From Actinomycetota bacterium (GTDB taxonomy: Bacteria > Actinomycetota > Acidimicrobiia > Acidimicrobiales > AC-35), in contig VAXP01000115.1 of the NCBI GenBank assembly GCA_005884125.1, positions 1 to 43,062 of the forward strand: a stretch of 43,062 nucleotides of DNA, given 5' to 3'. Position numbers and translations under genes: made by a program. Of the stretch, positions 27,860 through 36,990 are shown one piece after another; the stretch's first letter is position 1, and every line of letters starts with the position of its first letter. The notes under the pieces are model-generated. The model was given only the letters and a program-made list of their open reading frames with translations, did no database searches and was not told where the DNA came from.

Positions 27860-29155
27860 ATGACGACAAGGGAGACTTCGGTGCACACATCCGGAATGGG
27901 GAAACTGATCGCCGTCCTCGGCGCGGTGACGCTGGTCGCCGCCGCCTGCGGCGGCAGCAGCAAGACCAGCACGTCGGCCAAGAAGACCCTGGCCCCGGCT
28001 CCGGGATTCGATCCGGTGGCCAAGACCATCCACGTCGGCGTCATCACCCCCCTCACCGGGCCCGTCGCTGTCATAGGGAAGCCGCTCACGGCCGGCAACG
28101 AGGTGTGGTTCAAGTACCTGAACCAGGAGAAGGGCGGGATCGCGGGCAAGTACCAGGTGACCCTCGACGAGGAGGACAGCCAGTACGTGCCCCAGAACGC
28201 GGTGCAGGCCTACCAGAAGATCAAGGGCAACGAGGTCGCCATCGAACAGCTCCTGGGCACCCCGGTGACCAAGGCCGTCCTGCCCCTGCTCAAGCAGGAC
28301 AACGTCGTGGCCCAACCGGCGTCGCTCGACGCCGACTGGGTCCCCGAGCAGAACCTCATCCCCATCGGCGGCCCGTACCAGATCCAGATGATCAACGCGG
28401 CCGACTACATAGCCAAGGACGCGGGCCTGAAGTCCAAGAAGTGGTGCGACACCATCCAGGACGACGCCTACGGTCAGGCCGGCCAGGCCGGCCTCACCTA
28501 CGGCGCCCAGGCCCAGGGCGTCTCCATCGTCAGCACGGCCAAGTTTCCCGCCGGCAACGCCGACTTCACCCCCCAGGTGCAGCAGCTCAAGTCGGCCGGG
28601 TGCGAGGTCGTCTTCCTGACCTCCACCCCGTCGGACACGGCCAAGCTCATGGCCAAGGCGGCCCAGCTCCAGTTCGCCCCCCAGTGGATCGGGCAGTCCC
28701 CGAGCTACATCGGCGCCTTCGCGGCGTCGCCCCTCAAGGACTACCTGGCCGCCCACTTCCTGGTCGCGGGGGAGGGCACCGAGTGGGGCGACACCAGCGT
28801 GCCGGGCATGGCCGACATGATCAGCCGGCTGCAGAAGTACGACCCGGCCCAGGCCCCCGACTACTACTTCGGGTTCGGCTACAACGAGGCCCGGGCCGTG
28901 ACCGCGCTCCTCGAGAAGGCGGTGGCGCTGGGCGATCTCAGCCGGCAGGGGATCGTCAACGCCCTGAACAAGCTGGGGACAGTGAGCTTCGACGGCCTGA
29001 CCGGCGACTACACCTACGCCAGCCCGGCCCAGCGGGTGTTCCCCCGGGCCAGCACGATCTTCAAGGTCAACCCGGCCAAGCCCGTGGGGCTGGAGAAGGT
29101 GAAGTACAACTTCGAGTCCGACTCGGCCAAGACCTACAAGCTCCCCGGCACCTGA
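27860..29155 (+). CDS. branched-chain amino acid-type ABC substrate-binding lipoprotein (LivJ/K-like)
   Basis: Signal plus lipobox LVAAACGG; IHVGVITPLTGPVAVIGKPLTAGNEVWFKYLNQEKGGIAGKYQVTL. Confidence 0.92.
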   Translation: MTTRETSVHTSGMGKLIAVLGAVTLVAAACGGSSKTSTSAKKTLAPAPGFDPVAKTIHVGVITPLTGPVAVIGKPLTAGNEVWFKYLNQEKGGIAGKYQVTLDEEDSQYVPQNAVQAYQKIKGNEVAIEQLLGTPVTKAVLPLLKQDNVVAQPASLDADWVPEQNLIPIGGPYQIQMINAADYIAKDAGLKSKKWCDTIQDDAYGQAGQAGLTYGAQAQGVSIVSTAKFPAGNADFTPQVQQLKSAGCEVVFLTSTPSDTAKLMAKAAQLQFAPQWIGQSPSYIGAFAASPLKDYLAAHFLVAGEGTEWGDTSVPGMADMISRLQKYDPAQAPDYYFGFGYNEARAVTALLEKAVALGDLSRQGIVNALNKLGTVSFDGLTGDYTYASPAQRVFPRASTIFKVNPAKPVGLEKVKYNFESDSAKTYKLPGT

Positions 29156-29170
29156 TCGGGGTCACCCCGG

Positions 29171-29184
29171 GCGGCCCGGGCCGC
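29171..29184. terminator. Perfect 14-bp palindrome in the convergent livJ/ctaG gap; candidate bidirectional terminator hairpin
   Basis: GCGGCCCGGGCCGC; no U-tract. Confidence 0.3.
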
Positions 29185-29186
29185 GG

Positions 29187-30176
29187 TCAGCGGGCGGGCT
29201 CCGGAGGCGCGGAGCCTGCCTGCTGTAGGGCCCGCTCGACGTCGGCCCACGTGAGCACCTCGTCGCCTGCGGCCGGGGTCCCTTCGTGCGATGCCGCGGC
29301 GTGAGCCGCGGCCCGGGCCGCCGCCCTCTCGGCCCGCTCGGTCCGCTCCGACTCCGCCGTCCAGCGGAAGAAGATCACCACGATCACCGACCAGATGAAG
29401 GCGGCCTCGCCCACCTTCATGAGCGCGGCAGCCAGCTGCTGGTCCTCGACCACGTCGAAGCCCAGGGCGTGGGGGACCCGGGCGTAGAACGAGTAGACGG
29501 GCCCCTGGGCGAAGGTGAGGAAGGAAGCGGGCACGGTGGGCAGCACCGTCTGCAGGAACAGGTAGAGCATCCGCAGCGGGGCCGACATGGTCGGGAACTC
29601 GGGGAGACGGTTCACCACCGGGAACCACATGAGCAGCCCCGACGCGAACAGCAGCAGGTGGGCGAAGAAGTGGGAGGCGTCGTGCTCCAGGGTGAAGTTC
29701 ACCACCGCGGGCCAGTGGGACAGAGCGAAGACCACGTTGAACAAGATGCCCGCGCAGAAGGGCCGGGCCAGGGTGCGGACCGCGTCCCCCAGCCGGCGCG
29801 GCCTCAACATCCATCGGGTGAGCCATCCGGGCATGCCCACGAGGAGCAGGGGCGGGGCCACCAGGGTGATCACGATGTGCTGGAACATGTGGACCGAGTA
29901 GAGGTAGCGCTCGCCGATGTCGTGCACGGGCCAGTCGGCGACGGCCCACAAGAGGGCCACCCCGCCCAGGAAGCAGGCGACCTGACGCCTGGTCGCCACC
30001 GGCGTCCCCTCCGGCACCTGCCTGGGCCCCAGCCTGGCCAGGGCCAGCACGTACAGGGCCGCCGCCGCCGTGAAGATGGCCCAGACCTCGGGGTGGGCGT
30101 GGTAGCGCCAGGGGTTGACCCGCCCGGCCGGCCCCCCGGCCAGCGGGGCCAGGGCCGCCACCGGCGCCAGGCTCAC
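29187..30176 (-). CDS. ctaG: cytochrome c oxidase assembly protein CtaG (caa3-type)
   Basis: VHDIGERYLYSVHMFQHIVITLVAPPLLLVGMPGWLTRWML; HWPAVVNFTLEHDASHFFAHLLLFASGLLMWFPVVN. Confidence 0.85.
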   Translation of the reverse strand: MSLAPVAALAPLAGGPAGRVNPWRYHAHPEVWAIFTAAAALYVLALARLGPRQVPEGTPVATRRQVACFLGGVALLWAVADWPVHDIGERYLYSVHMFQHIVITLVAPPLLLVGMPGWLTRWMLRPRRLGDAVRTLARPFCAGILFNVVFALSHWPAVVNFTLEHDASHFFAHLLLFASGLLMWFPVVNRLPEFPTMSAPLRMLYLFLQTVLPTVPASFLTFAQGPVYSFYARVPHALGFDVVEDQQLAAALMKVGEAAFIWSVIVVIFFRWTAESERTERAERAAARAAAHAAASHEGTPAAGDEVLTWADVERALQQAGSAPPEPAR

Positions 30177-30183
30177 CGCCCGC

Positions 30184-30582
30184 TCACTTGACGAAGACCC
30201 CCAGGGTGGTCAGGTAGGCCATGTACACGAACACGGCGAGGATGAACCCCCCCAGGAACAGCCGGCGCAGTAGCCGGTTGTCGAACTTGAGGTGCATGAA
30301 GTAGAGGGCGACGAAGCTCCCCTTCACCAGGGCGAAGACGAGCAGGAGCGAGTTCGACGCGGTGCGCTGGAGCTTGAGGTAGTACAGGGCCACCTCCACG
30401 GCGGTGACCACGGCCAGGAAGACGGCGATGCGGATGTACTGGGCGTCGGTGGGGTGGGGGCCGTGCTCGTCCTCAGCCAGGTGGGGTGGGGGCTGGACCT
30501 GATGGAGCCCGGGCTCTGGCGTAGCCGTGGCCGCGCCCGAGCCGGGGTCGGTGGTGGTCGTGGACGACTCGGCGTCGCTCAT
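30184..30582 (-). CDS. cytochrome c oxidase subunit IV family protein
   Basis: YIRIAVFLAVVTAVEVALYYLKLQRTASNSLLLVFALVKGSFVALYFMHLKFDNRLLRRLF. Confidence 0.88.
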   Translation of the reverse strand: MSDAESSTTTTDPGSGAATATPEPGLHQVQPPPHLAEDEHGPHPTDAQYIRIAVFLAVVTAVEVALYYLKLQRTASNSLLLVFALVKGSFVALYFMHLKFDNRLLRRLFLGGFILAVFVYMAYLTTLGVFVK

Positions 30583-30598
30583 CGGACTCCTCCTCCAC

Positions 30599-31261
30599 TC
30601 ACGGGCCCGGCAGCGTGTGGAGCACGCCAGGGTGCGTGGGCGAGGGGATCAAGTAGATCACGGTGAAGATGACGATCCACACCAGGTCGACGAAGTGCCA
30701 GTAAAGCCCGGCGATCTCGACGACCTCGGACCGCTCCTTGGTGAGCCGGCCCCGGAGGGACAGGTTCCAGAGGGAGAGCAGCATCACGATGCCCAGGGTC
30801 ACGTGCACGCCGTGGAACCCGGTCAGCACGAAGAAGCTGCTGCCGAAGAGGTTGGTCTTGATGGTGAGGCCCTTGCGGATGAAGGAGGTGAACTCGTAGA
30901 CCTGCCCGGCGATGAAGCTGGAGCCCAGCAGGGCGGTGGCCAGCAGCCAGATGCGGAGGCGGCGGTAGTCGCCCCGCTGGATCGACGCCAGGGCCAGGAC
31001 CATGGTCAGCGAGCTCATGAGGAGCACGAACGAGCTGATCGACGTGTAGGGGATGTCGTAGATCTGTTTGGGGTTGGGGCCGGTGATGCTCCGCCCCCGG
31101 TAGAGGATGTAGGTCGAGATGAGGGCGCCGAAGAGGAGGCACTCCGAGCCCAGGAAGCACCACATGGCCAGCTTCTCGTTGGAGACGCCCGTGTTGGTGA
31201 TGACCACGTGAGAGTCGTCGTGGCCGGCCAGGGCAGGCCCGGTGATCGCCGCGTCGGTCAC
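30599..31261 (-). CDS. ctaE: cytochrome c oxidase subunit III (canonical)
   Basis: FLGSECLLFGALISTYILYRG, FVLTGFHGVHVTLGIVML, GLYWHFVDLVWIVIFTVIYLI; GTG start overlapping the ctaD stop. Confidence 0.93.
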   Translation of the reverse strand: MTDAAITGPALAGHDDSHVVITNTGVSNEKLAMWCFLGSECLLFGALISTYILYRGRSITGPNPKQIYDIPYTSISSFVLLMSSLTMVLALASIQRGDYRRLRIWLLATALLGSSFIAGQVYEFTSFIRKGLTIKTNLFGSSFFVLTGFHGVHVTLGIVMLLSLWNLSLRGRLTKERSEVVEIAGLYWHFVDLVWIVIFTVIYLIPSPTHPGVLHTLPGP

Positions 31262-33516
31262 GGTTGCGTCCCTCCTTCCGGCGCCGGCGGCGCCTCGGGT
31301 GGAGTTACTGATCCTCCGTCGCCGCCCGCGGCGCTCGGATCGCCGCCCGAGGGGGGTGCCTCCCCGCTGGCGGCACCTGCGGGCACCTGGCCCGAGCCCG
31401 ACGCCTCTCCGCTGGCGGCACCTGCGGGCGCCTCGCCCGAGGCCGACGCCTCTCCGCTGGCCGGAGCCTCTCCGCCGGCGGCCGGCTCGGCGCCCGCTTC
31501 CAGGGCCTGGGGCTCCGGGCCGGCGCCCACCAGGGCCGGCTCCCGGTGCTCGTCGGGGGCGTGGTCCAGGGCCTCCTCCTCGGGATCGGGGGGCTCGGTG
31601 GAGGGCTCCAGCCCCCACGCGTACAGGCCCGTGAACAGGACGATGACGCCCAGGAAGGCGATCACGTAGTTGGTCACGTCGTCCCGGCCGTAGATCATCC
31701 CGAAGCCGATGATGGGCAGACCCGTGGCCGCCACCAGGGGCCAATACGACGGCGAAGGCAGGTGGACGTGCTCGCCCCTGGCGTCCCCGTACTCGGTGGC
31801 TATCTGCTCGCCGGAGGCGCCCGGGCGGGGCATGAGCCGGCCGTCCTCGTCCTCGTCGTACTTGCGGTGCCAGAACTCGTCCAGGGAGTGGACCGTCGGG
31901 ATCTTGGCGAAGTTGTACGCCGGCGGGGGCGAGAGGGTCATCCACTCCAGGTTGCGGGCGTCCCACGGGTCAGTGGGCGACTTCTCGCCCCTCCTGGTCG
32001 TGATCCAGACGTTGTAGATGAACACCAGCGTGGCCAGGGCGATGACCATCGAGCCCATGGTGGCCACCGCGTTCCAGAACCCGAACCCGTTGGCCTTGTC
32101 GTAGGTGTAGATGCGCCGGGGCATGCCCTGGAGCCCGAGGAGGTGCATGGGCCCGAAGGTCAGGTTGAACCCGATGAAGGTGAGCCAGAAGTGCAGCTTG
32201 CCCAACCCCTCGTGCAGAACCCTGCCGAAGATCTTGGGCCACCAGAAGTAGAGGGCGCCGAAGAGGCCGAACATGGAGCCGCCGAAGAGCACGTAGTGGA
32301 AGTGGGCCACCACGTAGTAGGTGTCGGTCTGCTGCCGGTCGTGAGGGGATACGGCGTGCGTCACCCCCGACAGGCCGCCGATGGTGAACATGGCCACCAG
32401 CCCGATGGCGAACAGGCATGCCGTGCGGAACCGGATCGACCCCCCCCACATGGTGCCCAGCCAGTTGAAGATCTTCACCCCGGTGGGGACGGCGATGAAC
32501 ATGGTGGACAGCGAGAAGGCCGAGACGGCCACCGGCCCGAGTCCCACCGAGAACATGTGGTGCACCCACACGCCCCAGCCCATGAAGCCGATGGCGATGC
32601 CCGAGAACACCATCACCGGATAGCCGAACAGGGGCTTGCGGCAGAAGACGGGAAGGATCTCCGAGACGACCCCGAAGGCGGGAAGGATGAGGATGTAGAC
32701 CTCGGGATGGCCGAACAACCAGAAGAGGTGCTGCCAGAGGACCGGATCACCCCCCGCGGCGGGGTCGAAGAAGTGGGACCCGAAGTTGCGGTCGAACATG
32801 AGCAGGAACAGGGCGATGGTGATCACGGGCATGGCGAAGAGCAGGAGGAACTGGGAGACCAGCACCATCCAGGAGAAGATCGGCATGCGCATGAGCGTCA
32901 TGCCCGGCGCTCGCAGGTTGAGCATGGTGACGATGAGGTTCACCGCGCTCACGGTGGAGGCGATGCCGGTGATGAGCAGGCCGAAGACCCAGAAGTCGAT
33001 GTTGTGGCCCGGGTTGAAGGTCAGGCTGGTGTTGGGGGCATAGCCGAACCACCCGCCGTTGGGTGCCCCGCCCAGGAAGAAGCTTGAGTAGAGGAGGAGC
33101 CCTCCCATGAGGAAGGCCCAGTAGCTGAAGGCGTTCAATCGGGGAAAGGCCACGTCTCGAGCACCCAGCTGGAGGGGCATGATGAAGTTGGCGAAGGCGG
33201 CCGACAACGGCATGATGACCAGGAAGATCATGGTCGTGCCGTGCATGGTGAACAGCTGGTTGTAGGCGTCGGCCGACAGGACCTTGCCGTTGGGCTGGGC
33301 CAGCTGGATCCGAATGAGCAGGGCCTCGACCCCTCCGACGAGGAAAAACAGCAGAGCGGTGGCGCCGTAGAGGATCCCGATGCGCTTGTGGTCGATGGTC
33401 GTGAGCCATCCGACGAACCCCTTGGTCGTCCTGGGCCGCTTCAGCAGGGGCGGCTCCCGCGGCGCCTGGGGCGACTCGGGGGGGGCGGCGGCGACGGGCT
33501 CGAGCGTGGTGGTCAT
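31258..33516 (-). CDS. ctaD: cytochrome c oxidase subunit I (canonical, A-family) with extra TM region and Ala/Gly/Ser/Pro-rich C-terminal tail
   Basis: LFTMHGTTMIFLVIMP, WLFGHPEVYILILPAFG, VWVHHMFSVGL, VPTGVKIFNWLG, VAHFHYVLFGGSMFG: all heme/CuB ligands, Tyr and K-channel Lys present. Confidence 0.97.
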   Translation of the reverse strand: MTTTLEPVAAAPPESPQAPREPPLLKRPRTTKGFVGWLTTIDHKRIGILYGATALLFFLVGGVEALLIRIQLAQPNGKVLSADAYNQLFTMHGTTMIFLVIMPLSAAFANFIMPLQLGARDVAFPRLNAFSYWAFLMGGLLLYSSFFLGGAPNGGWFGYAPNTSLTFNPGHNIDFWVFGLLITGIASTVSAVNLIVTMLNLRAPGMTLMRMPIFSWMVLVSQFLLLFAMPVITIALFLLMFDRNFGSHFFDPAAGGDPVLWQHLFWLFGHPEVYILILPAFGVVSEILPVFCRKPLFGYPVMVFSGIAIGFMGWGVWVHHMFSVGLGPVAVSAFSLSTMFIAVPTGVKIFNWLGTMWGGSIRFRTACLFAIGLVAMFTIGGLSGVTHAVSPHDRQQTDTYYVVAHFHYVLFGGSMFGLFGALYFWWPKIFGRVLHEGLGKLHFWLTFIGFNLTFGPMHLLGLQGMPRRIYTYDKANGFGFWNAVATMGSMVIALATLVFIYNVWITTRRGEKSPTDPWDARNLEWMTLSPPPAYNFAKIPTVHSLDEFWHRKYDEDEDGRLMPRPGASGEQIATEYGDARGEHVHLPSPSYWPLVAATGLPIIGFGMIYGRDDVTNYVIAFLGVIVLFTGLYAWGLEPSTEPPDPEEEALDHAPDEHREPALVGAGPEPQALEAGAEPAAGGEAPASGEASASGEAPAGAASGEASGSGQVPAGAASGEAPPSGGDPSAAGGDGGSVTPPEAPPAPEGGTQP
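31361..31480 (-). repeat. 45-bp (15-codon) tandem repeat, two near-identical units plus a decaying third, in the ctaD tail
   Basis: Units 31361-31405 and 31406-31450 (tcyccgctggcggcacctgcgggc...gacgcc), partial from 31451. Confidence 0.8.
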
Positions 33517-33565
33517 CGGCACCCTCCGGCAGGTGTCGGCAGGCGGACGAGGGAGTGGACGGCGG

Positions 33566-34657
33566 TCATTGCAGCGTGTCCAGGAAGGCGACGAGCTTGG
33601 TTATCTCGTCCTCGCTCAGGTTCAGGTTGGGCATGTCGGCGCCCGGCTTCTCGGCGGGAGGGTCGCGCAGCCACCGCCGCAGGTTGTTGTCGTTCATGTC
33701 CAGGATCGACCCCGCGAACACACTGCGCTGGCGCAGGTGGGTGAGGTCGGGTCCGAGCGTGCCCGCGCTGTAGCCCTCGACCGAGTGACAGCCTGAGCAG
33801 CCCTTCTGCCTGAAGAGCGTGGCTCCGGCGGCGGCATCGGGGTTGGCCTCGGGGTCGGGAGTCACGAAGGTGGTGCCGTTGGTGGTGTTGGCCGCGACCC
33901 ATCTCTCGAAGTCGCCCCGGGCGTGGGCCACCACGCGGAGGCGCATGTTGGCGTGGGACAGGCCGCAGAACTCGGCGCACTGTCCGTAGTAGGTACCCGG
34001 GTGATCGGCCTGGATGGTCATGTGGTTGATCCGGTTGGGGATGGCGTAGATCTTTCCCGACAGCTTCGGGGGCCAGAAGTTGTGGATCACGTCGATCGAT
34101 GTGAGGGAGATGTCGATGGGCTGGTCCACCGGTATGTGGAGCTCGTTGGCGGTGACCACGTGCAGGCCCGGGTAGTCGTACTCCCACCACCAGCGATGGC
34201 CGGTGACGTTGACGTGCACGACCCCGGGACCGGTCGGGCGCCTGCTGACGTCGAAGATCGTCTTCACCGTGAACAGGCCCACCACGGCCAGCATGAGGGC
34301 GGGGAGGATCGTCCAGGTGGTCTCCAGGCGGGTGTTGCCGTGGACCTGGCGGGGCCGGTCCTCGTCCGACCGGGCCCGGAAGCGGATCACGGCCACGACG
34401 ATCAGCGCCTCGACCAGCACGAACACGAAGGCGGCCGCGCCGAACACGGGCGTGATCAGGTGGTGGAGCTTGCGGGCGACCGGCCCCTGCGGGTCGAGGG
34501 CATCCTGGCGCAGCTTGGTGTGGGAGCAGGACGCCAGAACGACGGTGGCGGCCAGGGCCATGACCGCGGTCAGCGGGCGGCGGCCCGACCTCGGGCGCCG
34601 AGGGCACCCGACCGGGGGCGTCCCGCTGGCCCGTCCGCTCGCGCTGGGATCGCTCAT
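33566..34657 (-). CDS. ctaC: cytochrome c oxidase subunit II fused to cytochrome c (caa3-type), lipoprotein
   Basis: Lipobox VVLASC; CuA site YYGQCAEFCGLSHANM; C-terminal heme motif GCSGCHSVEGYS with axial Met GADMPNL. Confidence 0.95.
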   Translation of the reverse strand: MSDPSASGRASGTPPVGCPRRPRSGRRPLTAVMALAATVVLASCSHTKLRQDALDPQGPVARKLHHLITPVFGAAAFVFVLVEALIVVAVIRFRARSDEDRPRQVHGNTRLETTWTILPALMLAVVGLFTVKTIFDVSRRPTGPGVVHVNVTGHRWWWEYDYPGLHVVTANELHIPVDQPIDISLTSIDVIHNFWPPKLSGKIYAIPNRINHMTIQADHPGTYYGQCAEFCGLSHANMRLRVVAHARGDFERWVAANTTNGTTFVTPDPEANPDAAAGATLFRQKGCSGCHSVEGYSAGTLGPDLTHLRQRSVFAGSILDMNDNNLRRWLRDPPAEKPGADMPNLNLSEDEITKLVAFLDTLQ

Positions 34658-34790
34658 GGGAATGGCCGTCGCATGTCTCGATCGGGCAGGCGCCGCCCCG
34701 CGGCCCCGCCCACCACGCTGGACGGGCCAGAGCATTCCCCACCCCGGCCGGGCGCGGCAAAAGGGGCCGGCCCCGCCGGGCGCAAGCCCG

Positions 34791-35381
34791 TCACCGGGCG
34801 CCCAGCCGGGCCAGCCAGCCGTTCAGCCTTCCGGTGCCGAGTCCCCCCATCACGGTGCCCAGCACCCGGCCGTCGGCGGCCACGAACACCGTCGAGGGCA
34901 TTCCCCGGAGCCCGAACCGGCCCGCCACCGACGCGTCGGGATCGGCCGCGGCCGGGTAGGCGACGCCGGCGTGGTCGAGCATGGCCAGGGCCCCGCTGCG
35001 GGAGTCGCGCACGGCCACGCCGAGGAAGGCGACCCGGCCCCCGGCGCCCCGCTCGGCAGCGGCCAGCACGGGCAGCTCCCGCCGGCAGGGGTCGCACCAG
35101 GAGGCGAAGAAGCTGACGACCGTGGGTCGCCCGGGCGGCACCAGCAGCCCGACGCGCCCGTCGGGCCGGCGCAGGTCGCCGGCCGAGAACGACGGAGCCA
35201 GGGTCGGGCCCGCGGCGCTGCGCCCGGCCGCGCTTCCGCCTGACGTCGCCGGGCTGCGCCCGAGGACCAGGGGCAGGGCCACGGCCGACAACCCCGCGAA
35301 GGCGACAGTCAGCGCCAGGCGGCGGGTCCTGGGCCCGCGGGAGCGAACGGCAAGGGCGTGGGGCGCGGCCACGTCAACCAC
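34791..35381 (-). CDS. TlpA-like membrane-anchored thioredoxin-family protein
   Basis: TVVSFFASWCDPCRRELPVLAAAE; N-terminal TM. Confidence 0.88.
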   Translation of the reverse strand: MVDVAAPHALAVRSRGPRTRRLALTVAFAGLSAVALPLVLGRSPATSGGSAAGRSAAGPTLAPSFSAGDLRRPDGRVGLLVPPGRPTVVSFFASWCDPCRRELPVLAAAERGAGGRVAFLGVAVRDSRSGALAMLDHAGVAYPAAADPDASVAGRFGLRGMPSTVFVAADGRVLGTVMGGLGTGRLNGWLARLGAR

Positions 35382-36387
35382 TGACGATCAGCGTCCCTCG
35401 CATGTTGGCGTGGAAGTCGCACGCGAACAGGTACGTGCCCGCGGGCGGAGGCGGGGGGTGATAGGTGATCTGGCCCCGGTCTATGGGCTGGCCGTTGAAC
35501 AGAGGCCGGCCCTGGCCTCCGTCCGGGGTCTGGGCGTAGAAGGCCACGTTGTGGAAGGTGCCCGTGTCACGATTGCGGAAGACGACCACCTCGCCCCGCG
35601 CCAGGGTCATCTCGGTGAGGTCGAACTTGATGTTGCGGGCCGTGATGCGAACGGTCCCGGGCCCACCGGGGACCTTCTCGATCCGGCGCTCGCCCCTGGT
35701 GGCACCGGCGATGCCGGCGCCCCCGACGGACAGCACGGCCATGACGACCAGGGCGGTCAGCGCCGAGCGGCCCAGCCCGGGCCTCGACGCCAGGACGAAG
35801 AAGGCCACCAGGAGGCTCACGGCCAGGACGAGGGCCACGCCCACGGCCGCCTTCTCGGGCACGGTGAGCAGGATGCGGGACACGCCGATGGCGATGGAGG
35901 CGGCCAGGGCGAGCATGGCGAAGGGGAGGGCGGACGGGACCAGGAGGCGGTAGCGGACCCGCTCCCGCACCCGGGGGGTCCAGCTCGGGTGCTCACGCCA
36001 GGACTGGCCGAACCACCCCGCGGCGCCGACCCCGGTCACGACCAGGGCCAGGATCATGATCACCGCGCCCGTGGCCGCGCCCACAGCGCCCAGCCCCAGC
36101 CCCATGGCGCACAAACCGGGGAACATGCTGCCCTGGGCCGGGACCCCCGGCGTCGACGCGCTGGCCGAGGGCGGCGGCGCGTCGGCCGGCACGGCCGGGG
36201 CCGCGTCCCGGCCCGCCAGAGCGGCCACGGCCACCGCCACGCCCGCAGCCACCAGACCCTGGGCGACCAGCAGCACCGTCCCCGAGCTCTCGCCCACGGC
36301 GATCTCGAAGCCGAGCCCGATGGCGATCCCCAGCCCGGCCACCACGGCGAAGACCTTTGTGGCGGGGTTCAGCAGCGTGCTCGGCAC
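35374..36387 (-). CDS. polytopic membrane protein with C-terminal type-1 copper cupredoxin domain
   Basis: Several hydrophobic segments, then VRITARNIKFDLTEMTLARGEVVVFRNRDTGTFHNVAFYAQT...GTYLFACDFHANMRGTLIV (His...Cys..His...Met). Confidence 0.82.
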   Translation of the reverse strand: MPSTLLNPATKVFAVVAGLGIAIGLGFEIAVGESSGTVLLVAQGLVAAGVAVAVAALAGRDAAPAVPADAPPPSASASTPGVPAQGSMFPGLCAMGLGLGAVGAATGAVIMILALVVTGVGAAGWFGQSWREHPSWTPRVRERVRYRLLVPSALPFAMLALAASIAIGVSRILLTVPEKAAVGVALVLAVSLLVAFFVLASRPGLGRSALTALVVMAVLSVGGAGIAGATRGERRIEKVPGGPGTVRITARNIKFDLTEMTLARGEVVVFRNRDTGTFHNVAFYAQTPDGGQGRPLFNGQPIDRGQITYHPPPPPAGTYLFACDFHANMRGTLIVSG

Positions 36388-36399
36388 CGCGCTCCCTCG

Positions 36400-36990
36400 C
36401 TACTTGACGATCGGGTAGAGCGTGAGGGCGACCAGGACCCACGCCACGACGACGAACTCCCAGTACCACCCCACCACCCGCACCGGCTCGGGCTCGGACC
36501 CGCTGGCCTGCCCGCCCAGGACGCGGAGCAGGGCGCCGAGCAGGAAGAGGATGCCGACGCCGGCGTTGATGCCGGCCAGGATCACCATGGCGTAGAAGAC
36601 CGTGCCATAGGGGGTGGCCACCCCGAAGCCGAGTCGCGACACCAGGTACCAGTCGAGGTCGACGAAGGCGATGCCCATGCCGATGGTCAGGCCCAGGGCG
36701 GCGATGGCCTGCCTGCGCTCGTCCCTGCGCACCGCGGACCAGGCCCACTCCACCAGGGGCGCGGACAGGACCAGGGTGAAGGTGGTCATCACGCCCAGGT
36801 AGTTGTCGAGCTTGACCCCCTTGGGGGGCAGCGACTGGTAGTGGGCCAGGGCGCGGTAGGCGGCGATGAGGGCGGCGAAGGCCATCATCCCGCCCAGGGC
36901 CAGGATGAGCACGGCCAGGGTGGCCACGTTGCGGGGCCGGCTGGGGGCGCCCGACGGCAGGGCCGGGGTCGCCGCAGTGGTCGCTGTCAC
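36400..36990 (-). CDS. degenerate heme-copper oxidase subunit III-like protein
   Basis: ILALGGMMAFAALIAAYRAL, FYAMVILAGINAGVGILFLLG, GWYWEFVVVAWVLVALTLYPI; aligns by eye to canonical subunit III but lacks its conserved Glu/His residues. Confidence 0.75.
   Translation of the reverse strand: MTATTAATPALPSGAPSRPRNVATLAVLILALGGMMAFAALIAAYRALAHYQSLPPKGVKLDNYLGVMTTFTLVLSAPLVEWAWSAVRRDERRQAIAALGLTIGMGIAFVDLDWYLVSRLGFGVATPYGTVFYAMVILAGINAGVGILFLLGALLRVLGGQASGSEPEPVRVVGWYWEFVVVAWVLVALTLYPIVK

Noticed and set aside
31242-31634. Arg/Pro-rich repeat ORF on the plus strand
   Set aside because: Antisense reading of the ctaD C-terminal 45-bp repeats.
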